Shown here: one piece after another, positions 18,978 to 27,111 of the stretch
How the letters are laid out: each line of letters starts with the position of its first letter
Position numbering within the stretch: the stretch's first letter is position 1
NCBI RefSeq assembly: GCF_009496005.1
Contig: NZ_WIBF01000007.1
Coordinates: forward strand, 62,001 to 126,000
DNA length: 64,000 nt
Origin: Tritonibacter litoralis
GTDB lineage: Bacteria > Pseudomonadota > Alphaproteobacteria > Rhodobacterales > Rhodobacteraceae
Reading direction: 5' to 3'
Notes under the pieces: model-generated
Told to the model about the DNA's origin: nothing
Seen by the model: the letters and a program-made list of their open reading frames with translations, nothing else
Databases searched by the model: none
Translations under genes and position numbers: made by a program

Positions 18978-19325
18978 TTAAGCCGGCTGCGGTTCGGCGG
19001 GTTGGTCTTTGCAAAACATCTCATGCAGAAGTTCAAGGACCTGTGCTGCGTTTTGATCTTTGAGGCTGTAGTAAACCGTTTTCCCGGCGCGCCGGGTGTG
19101 GACCATGCCTTCATCGCGTAAGCGTGCCAGCATTTGGCTCACGGCTGCTTGGCGCAGGCCCAAGAGATCTTCGAGTTCGCCTACGGACCGCTCGCCCTCA
19201 ATGAGATGACAAAGGATCATCAGGCGCCCCTCATGTGCCAGAGCTTTAAGGAAAGCTGCAGCCGTCGCTGCCCTCTCTGACATGTCTTCGAATGCGGGTT
19301 TAGGTGCTTGTGAAGAGATATTCAT
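18978..19325 (-). CDS. ArsR-family regulator, SqrR/BigR-like
   Basis: This 115-residue winged-helix protein has the ArsR pattern KALAHEGRLMILCHL, a recognition helix in LRQAAVSQMLARLRDEGMV and a wing in RRAGKTVYYSL. Its only two cysteines are C39 and C105, 66 residues apart. Published SqrR/BigR persulfide sensors use two cysteines in the same places, and I recall C41 and C107 in Rhodobacter capsulatus SqrR. It lacks the metal-site cysteines of classical ArsR. No sulfide-oxidation gene lies next to it in this window, so its targets are elsewhere or it acts on itself. The DNA-binding call is firm; the sulfur-sensing role is inferred. Confidence 0.8.
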   Translation of the reverse strand: MNISSQAPKPAFEDMSERAATAAAFLKALAHEGRLMILCHLIEGERSVGELEDLLGLRQAAVSQMLARLRDEGMVHTRRAGKTVYYSLKDQNAAQVLELLHEMFCKDQPAEPQPA

Positions 19326-19663
19326 AATCGTAAAGTTTGATTGCTCACATGGAAAACTGTTACCACATTACATAAAAAGTTTAGCGTAATCTAGAGCTTT
19401 GATTTACATCGAAATATCAATTGATAGCGTTTGTCATTCTGGGTTAAATGTCTGAAAATAAATGATTTTTACGGTAATTTCGCCTAGGCATTCGCACCGC
19501 GGCAAAAAGTAGCAAACTACTAATTGCGCAATAATCCTTATCACGGCGCGTTTTGATGTAGATTTCATAAAAGTGTAACGAGGCGATCTTGGACGAAAGC
19601 CTTGAGACCCACCTGACGCGGGCAACTCGGTTAGGTTCGCTCAGGCGTTAAATTGCCGTCATT
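19326..19663. other. AT-rich intergenic region with a 12-base perfect palindrome
   Basis: This gap between the ArsR-type gene and pcaB is more AT-rich than its surroundings. It includes the perfect palindrome TATCAATTGATA at 19415-19426, about 90 bases upstream of the regulator start. Nearby ATTAC and GTAAT arms (about 19368-19390) form a second loose dyad. Either could be an operator for the regulator, but I have no direct support. A 63-codon open frame at 19434-19625 has no recognisable features and I do not call it a gene. Confidence 0.35.
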
Positions 19664-20995
19664 TCAAGCGAGAGCACGCACTGTTTGCGCGAAATTATTT
19701 GCTGTTTCGCGGCTCTGCCCCATTTGAGCATCAGCCTTGAAAACGGCAGTTAAGTCAGCCTCGGAAGCGTGTTTCTGCGCAAGCTGAGAAAGCGGCACGC
19801 CGGTTTCCGTAGCTTCTTTACAGAGGGCTTTCACGATATCTTGAGCTTGGGTTCGAGTTAACGATTGAGCCAGCGCAAATGTCAACGCTTCGGCGTGAAT
19901 CAGGTCCAAGTTTTGGGACAGTTCGCCGCGCATTTGAGCATCCTGTGGCTGAAGGGCCGCGGAAAGCCCGACCGCGGTTTCCGCTGCAGATGCAGCAGCC
20001 AGTACGATTTGAGGTAGGCACAGCCATTCGGTAAACCATGCACCGGCATCGCGTTGGTATTGGTGAGTGGCCGCAGATTGGAGGCTCGCATTCAGGCCTG
20101 TGCTGTGTTGGGCCAGGGCGACCAGCTTGGCGGCGGCAACTGGGTTTTGCTTGTGTGGCATGGTTGAGGAACTGCCCGTTTGCGCCAGTCGCAGCGTTGC
20201 GATCCCGGTCTGCACCATCGCGTGGCAATCCAGTCCCATTTTGCTGAGGGCGAGGGTCGCGCGGTGCATCCAGCCGAGAATGCGTAGCACGGGCCCGCGG
20301 TCCGTGTGCCAGCTGCGCCCCGGGTCTGACAAAGCCAGCCCCTTGGCCAGTTCCGCACGTTGGGCGTCGGCCTTTGGGCCCAATGCGCTGGCTGTTCCAA
20401 CCGCCCCCGACAATGAAACCAACAGAGATGTGCGGCGCAGCTCTGGCAATTCGTCCAGCAGATCCAAAAGAGGTGCGCCCCAGCTTGCCACAACAGCACC
20501 AAACGAAGTGGGTGTTGCATGTAGACCAAAGCTGCGCCCAGCCATTGGGAGCGCGGCATTGGTTTCGGCCTGTTCTGCCAGATGCGACAGAGTGTTTTTC
20601 AGATTTTCCTCAATCAACCCCAGGGCCTGGCGCAGGCGCAGCATCAATGCGGTGTCCATGATGTCCTGCGAGGTCGCACCCCAATGCACATATTGCGCAT
20701 GTTCGGGTGCGTTCATCTCGGCCCGGAATGCAGACACCAGGGCGGGCACGGGTACACCATTTTGGGCGGTCTCGGCCCGCAAAGCGCCGGGATCAATGGC
20801 GACTTCCATAACCGCGCGTTGAATGGCTGCTGCACTGATTTCGGGGATGACACCCAATGCGCCCTGAGCTTTGGCCAAGGCACCTTCGACCAAGAGCATA
20901 GCGCGTATTTCTGCGCTGTCGGAAAACAGACGACCGGCGTCTCCGGCGTTAAAAGCGCCACCATAAAGCTGGCTTTCAAAGAGAGATGCGGCCAT
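19664..20995 (-). CDS. pcaB: 3-carboxy-cis,cis-muconate cycloisomerase
   Basis: This 443-residue member of the fumarase/aspartase superfamily has the family signature GSSSTMPHKQNPVAA at about residue 270. Its N-terminal and C-terminal sequence (HWGATSQDIMDTALMLRLRQ; SDPGRSWHTDRGP) fits PcaB. It converts 3-carboxy-cis,cis-muconate to gamma-carboxymuconolactone in the protocatechuate branch of the beta-ketoadipate pathway, in the cytoplasm. An AGGAGG ribosome site precedes the ATG. It is 20 bases downstream of pcaD. The dioxygenase genes pcaGH and the decarboxylase pcaC are not in the window. Confidence 0.9.
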   Translation of the reverse strand: MAASLFESQLYGGAFNAGDAGRLFSDSAEIRAMLLVEGALAKAQGALGVIPEISAAAIQRAVMEVAIDPGALRAETAQNGVPVPALVSAFRAEMNAPEHAQYVHWGATSQDIMDTALMLRLRQALGLIEENLKNTLSHLAEQAETNAALPMAGRSFGLHATPTSFGAVVASWGAPLLDLLDELPELRRTSLLVSLSGAVGTASALGPKADAQRAELAKGLALSDPGRSWHTDRGPVLRILGWMHRATLALSKMGLDCHAMVQTGIATLRLAQTGSSSTMPHKQNPVAAAKLVALAQHSTGLNASLQSAATHQYQRDAGAWFTEWLCLPQIVLAAASAAETAVGLSAALQPQDAQMRGELSQNLDLIHAEALTFALAQSLTRTQAQDIVKALCKEATETGVPLSQLAQKHASEADLTAVFKADAQMGQSRETANNFAQTVRALA

Positions 20996-21015
20996 CCTAG
21001 CCTCCTGTCTGTGCG

Positions 21016-21813
21016 TTAAGTGCTGCTGATATGGCCGATTTTGCGCAAGAAGGCCACCAGATGCTCGGCAAAGGCATCGGGTTGTTCAACACAGGGCATA
21101 TGGCCGGATCTGCGGATAAGATGAAATTCGCTGCCCGGGATCAGCCCAACCGTTTCGCGCACCAGATCAGCAGGTGTCGATCCATCTTCGGTTCCGCACA
21201 AACCCAGTGTGGGAAGGCGCAATCCGCTGGTGGGGGTATAAAAATCCGTGCCGGAGATCGCTGCGCAACAGCCGATGTATCCGTCTGGGCTGGTTTTCGT
21301 GATCATCGCGCGCAATTCATCTGAAAGCTCACCGTTTCGGTTTGAACGCGCCAGCCAGCGATCCAACGTCGGCTCCGCGATGGCGGGCAGGCCTTTGGCC
21401 TCGATCAGATCAATGCGGTCCTGCCAGATCTTGGGCGTGCCGATTTTGGCAGCGGTGTTCGATAGCACCAGCGCCCGGATCTGGTCCAACCGTTTGACCG
21501 CAAGGCCCTGGGCAACCATCCCGCCGATGGACAGGCCGACAAAGACCGCATCGCGAATGTCCAGATGGGCCAGAAGTCCCTCGGCGTCCTTGACCAGATT
21601 TCCCATGCGATAGGGAGCTTTGAGGGCTGAGGACTGCCCGTGCCCCCGCAGATCAAACCGCAGCACACGCAGCGACTTGGGCAAGCGATCCACGACCTGA
21701 TCCCACAGCGTCAAATTCGTGCCAAGCGCATGCGCAAAGACAATCGGCGCCCCGTCTTCTGGTCCGTCCAACTGATAATGGAGATCAACGTTTCCGATGG
21801 TTGCGATGGTCAT
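21016..21813 (-). CDS. pcaD: 3-oxoadipate enol-lactonase
   Basis: This 265-residue alpha/beta hydrolase has the nucleophile elbow GLSIGG in AVFVGLSIGGMVAQGLAV, a catalytic-acid region near LGLCGTEDGSTP and a histidine in RRSGHMPCVEQP. The length and sequence are typical of PcaD, which hydrolyses 3-oxoadipate enol-lactone to 3-oxoadipate. AGGAGA lies 6 bases before the ATG. It is followed directly by pcaB, so the two form a pair. An unspecific alpha/beta hydrolase role is possible, but the pcaB neighbour makes PcaD much more likely. Confidence 0.85.
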   Translation of the reverse strand: MTIATIGNVDLHYQLDGPEDGAPIVFAHALGTNLTLWDQVVDRLPKSLRVLRFDLRGHGQSSALKAPYRMGNLVKDAEGLLAHLDIRDAVFVGLSIGGMVAQGLAVKRLDQIRALVLSNTAAKIGTPKIWQDRIDLIEAKGLPAIAEPTLDRWLARSNRNGELSDELRAMITKTSPDGYIGCCAAISGTDFYTPTSGLRLPTLGLCGTEDGSTPADLVRETVGLIPGSEFHLIRRSGHMPCVEQPDAFAEHLVAFLRKIGHISST

Positions 21814-21930
21814 GTGGCTCTCCTGCGGCTGATTTTGGCTTTTTGCCGTCTCAGCGCAGGGCAGTGCAACCGGTTTAATGGTCTACCGTGTCGATCTTTG
21901 ACCATTTGATCGCGGCTTTCGCGATTGTGC

Positions 21931-22911
21931 CTAGAACGGGTGTTGTGAAAGGGCGGATTGGAACACTGTTGGATCGACATTGCCCCCTGTGGCAACGGCG
22001 ATCACCGTATCGCAGTCAAAAGCATCCTGTTGGAAGAGTGCCGCCGCCAAAGATACGGCGCCACCGGGTTCCAGCACGATTTTCAAGCGCAAGAAGGCAA
22101 GAGCCATTGCGTGAATGGCCTGCGCATCGGTGACAACAACACCGGGTCCAGCCAGACGCGATAAAATGGCAAAGGTGTTTTCCCCTGGTTCAACGGTCAG
22201 AATCGCGTCGCAAATGGATCCGGATTGGGAGGGGTTGGATTTAATCTCGCCTGAGGCCAGGGAACGCGCCATATCGTCAAACCCTTGAGGCTCCACAGGA
22301 CGGACACGCATGTGCGGCGCGTATTTTTCGAGCGCCAGCGCGGTTCCCGCAGCCAGCCCACCGCCACCGCAACAGATGGCCACATCGGCTTGGGTTATGC
22401 CCAATTCCGCTGCCTGCCGCGCGATTTCCAGACCAACACTGCCTTGGCCCGCGACGACCTCAGGGTTTTCATAAGGCGTCACCAACGTCAGCCCGCGCTC
22501 TTCTGCGAGAGCCGCGCCGACCTCTTCGCGGCTTTCGCCACCAACGCGGTCATAAAGTACAACTTCAGCCCCCAAGGCGCGGGTATTGTCGATTTTAAGC
22601 TTTGGGGCATCCGCGGGCATCACAATGACAGCGGGCGTGTTGTGGGCCTTGGCAGCGGCGGCAACCCCTTGGGCGTGATTGCCGCTGGAGTAGGCAATCA
22701 CCCCACGTTTGCGTTGATGAAATCCAAGCGCCGAAAGGGCGGCCCAACCGCCGCGAAACTTGAACGAACCGGTGTGCTGCAAACATTCCGCTTTGACCAA
22801 TACACGTCGCCCGGCAATAGCGTCGAGGTCAGGTGACGACAGCAGAGGCGTGACGCGGGCCTTGCCATGCAGGCGTTTGGCGGCGGCTTCGATTTTTTCT
22901 ATGGTTGCCAT
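21931..22911 (-). CDS. PLP-dependent threonine/serine dehydratase-like enzyme
   Basis: This 326-residue fold-type II PLP enzyme has the lysine motif TGSFKFRGGW near residue 50, the asparagine loop SSGNHAQGVA, and the phosphate-binding glycine run CCGGGGLAAG near residue 185. It lacks the C-terminal ACT regulatory domain of biosynthetic IlvA. It is therefore a catabolic threonine/serine dehydratase or a hydroxyaspartate dehydratase. Its start overlaps the upstream hydrolase gene by 13 bases. The exact hydroxy-amino-acid substrate is not readable. Confidence 0.85.
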   Translation of the reverse strand: MATIEKIEAAAKRLHGKARVTPLLSSPDLDAIAGRRVLVKAECLQHTGSFKFRGGWAALSALGFHQRKRGVIAYSSGNHAQGVAAAAKAHNTPAVIVMPADAPKLKIDNTRALGAEVVLYDRVGGESREEVGAALAEERGLTLVTPYENPEVVAGQGSVGLEIARQAAELGITQADVAICCGGGGLAAGTALALEKYAPHMRVRPVEPQGFDDMARSLASGEIKSNPSQSGSICDAILTVEPGENTFAILSRLAGPGVVVTDAQAIHAMALAFLRLKIVLEPGGAVSLAAALFQQDAFDCDTVIAVATGGNVDPTVFQSALSQHPF

Positions 22912-23759
22912 TGGGTTTGCTCCAGCACGGTATGGATGGTTTCAACCGCCTCAGGTTCATCCAGGAACGGCACATGGCCACGGTTGGGAATTTCTTGGGC
23001 TACAGCAGAAGGGATCGCATCGCGCATTTTCTGAAACGTCTCAGCCGAGAGAATATCAGAATTCGCACCACGCAGCACGCCAAGGGGGAGACCTTCCAGG
23101 GCCATGTACATCGGCCAAAGATCCGGAACTGTGTCGCCCAAGGCTTGGGCCTGAGCCAGCAGCGCGTCGCGCATCTTGGCGTCATATCTCAAGTCGAGAC
23201 CGTCATCTGTCTGGGTGTAAAAGGTTTCGACCTCTTCCCGCCAGCGCTGAGAAGGGACGTCCGGAAACGCCGGCGCCATTGCTGCGTGCAGTTGTTGTGC
23301 CGCGAGCTCCAGCGTTTTGGCCGCTGGTTTGCGGCCGAGGTAGTCCATGATCCGCGCCAGCCCATCACTTGGAATTTCAGGACCCACATCATTGAGGATG
23401 ACGGCCGCCAGCCGGTCCTTGGCCGTGGCGGCCAGCGTCATTGCGACCAACCCGCCGCGCGACGTGCCCAGGATGGCTGCGGTTTTTAATCCCAGATGGT
23501 CCATCAGCGCCAGAACGTCCTGCGCCTCTTGGAGGACATTGTAGTTCATGAAATTGTTGTCATAGGCCGAGCGACCACGCCCCCGCGCGTCCAGGGTGAT
23601 TATCCGATAGGCCTGCGCATGTGGGGCGAAATAGCGAAAATCCAGGCCGCAGCGTGTTAGTCCCGGCAGACAGATCAGCGGGAGTTTGGCATCCTGGGTG
23701 CTGTCTGCGGTATCGGTGTAATACAATCGCAGCCCGTCCTGCGTTTCAAAATTAGCCAT
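22899..23759 (-). CDS. Alpha/beta hydrolase
   Basis: This 286-residue hydrolase has an HG-like oxyanion region (LICLPGLTRCGLDF), a nucleophile elbow GTSRGG in AAILGTSRGGLVAMTLA and a C-terminal histidine in NRGHVPFLDEP. It has no signal peptide, so it is cytoplasmic. The gene overlaps the HAD gene upstream by 8 bases and the dehydratase gene downstream by 13 bases, so the three are probably translated together. The substrate is unknown. Confidence 0.85.
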   Translation of the reverse strand: MANFETQDGLRLYYTDTADSTQDAKLPLICLPGLTRCGLDFRYFAPHAQAYRIITLDARGRGRSAYDNNFMNYNVLQEAQDVLALMDHLGLKTAAILGTSRGGLVAMTLAATAKDRLAAVILNDVGPEIPSDGLARIMDYLGRKPAAKTLELAAQQLHAAMAPAFPDVPSQRWREEVETFYTQTDDGLDLRYDAKMRDALLAQAQALGDTVPDLWPMYMALEGLPLGVLRGANSDILSAETFQKMRDAIPSAVAQEIPNRGHVPFLDEPEAVETIHTVLEQTQWQP

Positions 23760-24447
23760 TTTGCGCGTCCGCCAGATCCGGGATTGGGTTGAGGTTGCAC
23801 AGGGTATAGTCCGGCACCCAAGGGAGCCTGTCCGTGGGTTCGTTCAAGCGGTTCACCCAAGCGGTTGTAAACCCGTATCCGCCAGCGGCAGCAGCATCCC
23901 AGCCATTGGAGGAGACAAACAGAACCTCTTCTTTCTGGCAGGAAAACCGTTGCCCGACGAGGTCATAGACGCTGTGGGCGGGTTTGAAGATCCCAACGCT
24001 TTCGACGGACAGCACATCATCCAGAACCTCGCGAACCCCTGCAGAATCCACGGCCCCGGCCAGCATGTTTGGGGACCCGTTTGAGAGGATCGCCACGTTG
24101 AACCCTTTTTCCTTGAGGCTTTTCAGGACGCTGGGGACCTCGGGATAGGCTTGGAGCTCCCAAAATAGGTCCAAGAGACGTTGGCGCAACGCGGGGTCGC
24201 CTGACAGACCGCAAGCGTCTAGCGCCCAGTCCAGGCTTTCCTCGGTCACAATCCAGAAATCCGTGTGAGCCTTGGTGATTGCACGTAACCAAGTGTACTG
24301 TAGCTGCTTGAGCCGCCAATGGCCTGCCAAGGTGACCCAGTGGTCCTGAAGATGTGGAAACTCAGGCTCTTGCGCCGCGCGCCGTGCGGCTGATGTGACA
24401 TCGAACAAAGTTCCATAGGCGTCAAAGATACAGGTCGTAATAGGCAT
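23752..24447 (-). CDS. HAD-superfamily haloacid dehalogenase type II-like protein
   Basis: I choose the ATG at 24447 (231 residues) because the motif-I strand TTCIFDAYGTLFDV starts three residues later and GGGAGA lies about 10 bases upstream. An open frame continues further upstream but has no family match. Motif I is D9-A-Y-G-T, motif II is the serine in ILSNGSP, a lysine follows in GIFKPAHSVYDL, and the type II dehalogenase loop is SSNGWDAAAAG. Such enzymes hydrolyse 2-haloalkanoic acids, but many HAD relatives have other substrates. Confidence 0.82.
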   Translation of the reverse strand: MPITTCIFDAYGTLFDVTSAARRAAQEPEFPHLQDHWVTLAGHWRLKQLQYTWLRAITKAHTDFWIVTEESLDWALDACGLSGDPALRQRLLDLFWELQAYPEVPSVLKSLKEKGFNVAILSNGSPNMLAGAVDSAGVREVLDDVLSVESVGIFKPAHSVYDLVGQRFSCQKEEVLFVSSNGWDAAAAGGYGFTTAWVNRLNEPTDRLPWVPDYTLCNLNPIPDLADAQNG

Positions 24448-24555
24448 GGCATGCGTCTCCCTTGCTGCACCCTTGCATATGGGGTTGGGGCCTGGAAGTG
24501 TGAATGCAACTGCGGGGTGTTTTTGCAAGCAAAGCAGGGGCTCCCGCCCATTGTG

Positions 24556-24615
24556 GTGCAGCCAAAGGCTGCACCCGCATTGGTTGGGCCTGGCAGCGCG
24601 CGGGCGCGCGCTGCC
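24556..24615. repeat. Two perfect GC-rich hairpins between the HAD gene and fabI
   Basis: The first hairpin is GTGCAGCC-AAA-GGCTGCAC (24556-24574). The second has 10-base arms GGCAGCGCGC and GCGCGCTGCC (24592-24615) with loop GGGC. Both are perfect and lie within 50 bases of the fabI terminator. They could be dispersed intergenic repeats or add to transcription insulation. I have no name for them. Confidence 0.5.
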
Positions 24616-24637
24616 CACCGTCTGTGGCGTTGTCGCG

Positions 24638-24665
24638 AAAAAAGGCAGCCGTTGAGCTGCCTTTT
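24638..24665 (-). terminator. Rho-independent terminator of the fabB-fabI operon
   Basis: Arms AAAAGGCAGC (24640-24649) and GCTGCCTTTT (24656-24665) are perfect, with loop CGTTGA. Read on the minus strand the stem is followed by a T run, as expected for a terminator after fabI. Confidence 0.8.
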
Positions 24666-24703
24666 GTGTGTCTTCTATGGTGTTGAGGCTGTCGAAATCC
24701 GGA

Positions 24704-25495
24704 TCAGAGGTTGTCTGGCTGCGGCATGCCAAGCACGTGAAAGCCGCCGTCGACGCGAATGATCTCACCCGTCGTGCAAGCACCTGCATCGGATGCGAGG
24801 TACACAGCCGTACCGCCAACTGCGTCAAGCGTTGCGTTTGAGCGCATTGGCGCGTTCTGGTCAGTGTGTTTAAACGTCTTGCGCGCGCCACCAATTGCGG
24901 CACCAGCTAGGGTTTTCATCGGGCCAGGGGAGATCGCGTTGACGCGGATGCCTTCGGGACCCAGATCATTGGCCAAATAACGCGTCGCGGATTCCAAAGC
25001 AGCCTTGGCCACGCCCATGACATTGTAATTGGGAACAACGCGGTTCGAGCCCAGATAGGTCAGGGTCAGAAGGGTGCCACCGTTTTCCTGCATCATCGGG
25101 TAGGCGCGGCGCGCCACTTCGATAAAGGAATAGGCCGAGATATCCATCGAGTTTTTGAAGTTCGCGCGGCTTGTGTCCAGGAACCGCCCGGTCAGCTCGG
25201 ATTTATCGGAATAGGCAATGGCGTGGACCACAAAGTCGATTGTCGGCCAGCGTTCAGACAGTTGGGCAAAAGCTGCGTCTAGGGAAGCGTCATCGGTGAC
25301 ATCCACATCCACCATAAAGTCGCTTCCAACACTTTCGGCAAGCGGTTTCAGGCGGTTGCCAAAAGCCTCGCCCTGATAGGTGAACGCCAGTTCCGCCCCG
25401 GCGGCGTGCATTGCTTTGGCGATGCCCCAAGCGATAGAACGGTCATTGGCCACGCCCATGACGAGGCCGCGTTTGCCCTCAAGTACTCCGGTCAT
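24704..25495 (-). CDS. fabI: Enoyl-[acyl-carrier-protein] reductase (NADH)
   Basis: This 263-residue short-chain dehydrogenase-like reductase catalyses the last step of each fatty-acid elongation cycle. FabI features are the cofactor loop GLVMGVANDRSIAWGIAKA, the catalytic Tyr and Lys in NYNVMGVAKAALE and the substrate-loop region GPMKTLAGAAIGG. It starts 5 bases after fabB ends, so the two genes are one transcript, closed by the terminator at 24638-24665. The reductase type is the triclosan-sensitive FabI class, not FabV or FabL. Confidence 0.95.
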   Translation of the reverse strand: MTGVLEGKRGLVMGVANDRSIAWGIAKAMHAAGAELAFTYQGEAFGNRLKPLAESVGSDFMVDVDVTDDASLDAAFAQLSERWPTIDFVVHAIAYSDKSELTGRFLDTSRANFKNSMDISAYSFIEVARRAYPMMQENGGTLLTLTYLGSNRVVPNYNVMGVAKAALESATRYLANDLGPEGIRVNAISPGPMKTLAGAAIGGARKTFKHTDQNAPMRSNATLDAVGGTAVYLASDAGACTTGEIIRVDGGFHVLGMPQPDNL

Positions 25496-25500
25496 GGAAG

Positions 25501-26730
25501 TTATCCTTTGTATTTGCTGAGAACCATGGATCCATTAGTGCCACCAAAGCCAAAGCTGTTGGTCATCACGGAATCCAGGCCTGCGTTTTCCACCAGATCA
25601 GTTGCGACTTCGCCTGGCAGGATGCCATCGGCGAGTGTGTCCACATTGATGGAGGGGGTAATGAAGTCATGTTCCAGCATCAAAAGGCAGAAGATTGCTT
25701 CCAATGCGCCCGCCGCACCCTGGGCGTGGCCGGTCATGGATTTGGTCGAAGAGATTGGCGGAACCGCGCCTTCACCGAACACGCGGCGTGCGGCCTCAAC
25801 CTCACCCACATCGCCAACGGGGGTCGATGTGCCATGGGCGTTAATATAGTCCACTTTGCGCCCTTCGGGCAGGGTGGAGAGGGCCAAGCGCATGGCGCGC
25901 TCGCCGCCTTCACCGGATGGTGCAACCATGTCGTGGCCGTCAGATGTGGCCGCAAACCCGGTCACTTCGGCGTAAATCTTGGCACCGCGCGCCAGCGCGT
26001 GTTCCAGATCTTCCAGCACGACCATCCCGCCGCCGCCGGAAATCACAAACCCATCACGGTCCTGATCAAAGGCGCGGGAGGCTTTGGTCGGGTCGTCGTT
26101 CTTCTTCGACGACATCGCGCCCATCGCGTCGAACAGGCACGACAATGTCCAGTCCAGCTCTTCACCACCGCCAGCAAACATCACGTCCTGCTTGCCCATC
26201 ATGATCTGTTCGGCCGCATTGCCGATGCAGTGAAGAGAGGTCGAGCATGCAGATGTAATCGAGTAGTTGATGCCCTTGATCTTGAACGCAGTCGCAAGGT
26301 TCGCAGAGATCGTCGAGGACATACATTTCGGCACCGCAAAGGGGCCAATCCGTTTGGTCGCGCCGGTTTTCAGCACGGTTTGATGCGCGGTCAGCATGGC
26401 CGAGGTCGACGGCCCGCCAGAGCCCGCCACAAGGCCGGTGCGTTCGTTCACCACCTGATCATCCGACAGGCCCGCATCAGCAATCGCCTGGGTCATGGCA
26501 ATATGGGCATAAGCTGCACCGGGCCCCATAAAGCGCAGGGTGCGTTTGTCCACCAGCTCTTTGACGTCCAGATTAATGGTGCCGGCAATCTGGCTGCGAA
26601 AGCCATGTTCCGCCATTTCAGGGCTGGCTTCGATACCGGATTTACCGGCCTTCAAAGAGGCCAGAACTTCCTCGGCATTGTTCCCGATCGAGGACACGAT
26701 CCCCAAACCGGTGACGACGACACGACGCAT
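25501..26730 (-). CDS. fabB: 3-oxoacyl-[acyl-carrier-protein] synthase I
   Basis: This 409-residue condensing enzyme has the Cys-His-His triad: cysteine in SACSTSLHCIG (about residue 163), histidines in INAHGTSTPVGD and SMTGHAQGAAGALE. The FabB subgroup, with FabA, makes unsaturated fatty acids. In many Rhodobacterales fabB follows fabA directly. Here fabA lies 8 kb away at 34689, so fabB must be expressed from its own promoter in 26731-27111. GGGAGA precedes the ATG. Confidence 0.93.
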   Translation of the reverse strand: MRRVVVTGLGIVSSIGNNAEEVLASLKAGKSGIEASPEMAEHGFRSQIAGTINLDVKELVDKRTLRFMGPGAAYAHIAMTQAIADAGLSDDQVVNERTGLVAGSGGPSTSAMLTAHQTVLKTGATKRIGPFAVPKCMSSTISANLATAFKIKGINYSITSACSTSLHCIGNAAEQIMMGKQDVMFAGGGEELDWTLSCLFDAMGAMSSKKNDDPTKASRAFDQDRDGFVISGGGGMVVLEDLEHALARGAKIYAEVTGFAATSDGHDMVAPSGEGGERAMRLALSTLPEGRKVDYINAHGTSTPVGDVGEVEAARRVFGEGAVPPISSTKSMTGHAQGAAGALEAIFCLLMLEHDFITPSINVDTLADGILPGEVATDLVENAGLDSVMTNSFGFGGTNGSMVLSKYKG

Positions 26731-27111
26731 ACGTGCTCTCCCTTTTCTGTTAAAGCCTTACTAGGCTGTGTGGGGCAGGGGTGCAAGGTAGGAAGGATTG
26801 CTAAAGAGCAACGCTGTTTGAGTGTCGGCAATGCGGATAAAACCGACATTTGCGCTTTCTCACGAAATGGCCGCATTTCCAAGGCTGCTCATGCAGCGAT
26901 GCAAACCTCGAGCCGAGAGCGGGAGTTTGTTGCAGAACTGCTGTAATAGGTCGGCAATGTTAGATATGGTGGCACTATCACCCGAGTGTGGTGACTATGA
27001 TCTGAATTTCTGCAAGGTGTTCGGGCCCAAAGCGGCTCAGCAAAACTCTATTGCCAAATAGCAAAGGGCATTTTTCGAAGGGCAGAACAACGCCCAGAGA
27101 AACAGTGCGTT
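26731..27111. other. Intergenic region at the fabB side of the tartrate module
   Basis: I see no gene in these 381 bases. A short open frame at 26822-27061 has no features that I recognise. There is an inverted repeat TGTCGG (26823-26828) / CCGACA (26843-26848), and a second GTCGGCAATG copy occurs near 26952, so repeat-derived sequence is possible. The fabB promoter must lie here on the minus strand. Confidence 0.4.

Noticed and set aside
19415-19426. TATCAATTGATA as a proven SqrR-type operator
   Set aside because: It is symmetrical and well placed, but I cannot match it to a known SqrR/BigR site, so it is kept only as a candidate.
25669-26946. A 425-codon open frame on the plus strand opposite fabB
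   Set aside because: It is antisense to a complete, conserved fabB with all catalytic residues, has low-complexity composition and no motif, and arises from the codon bias of the real gene.
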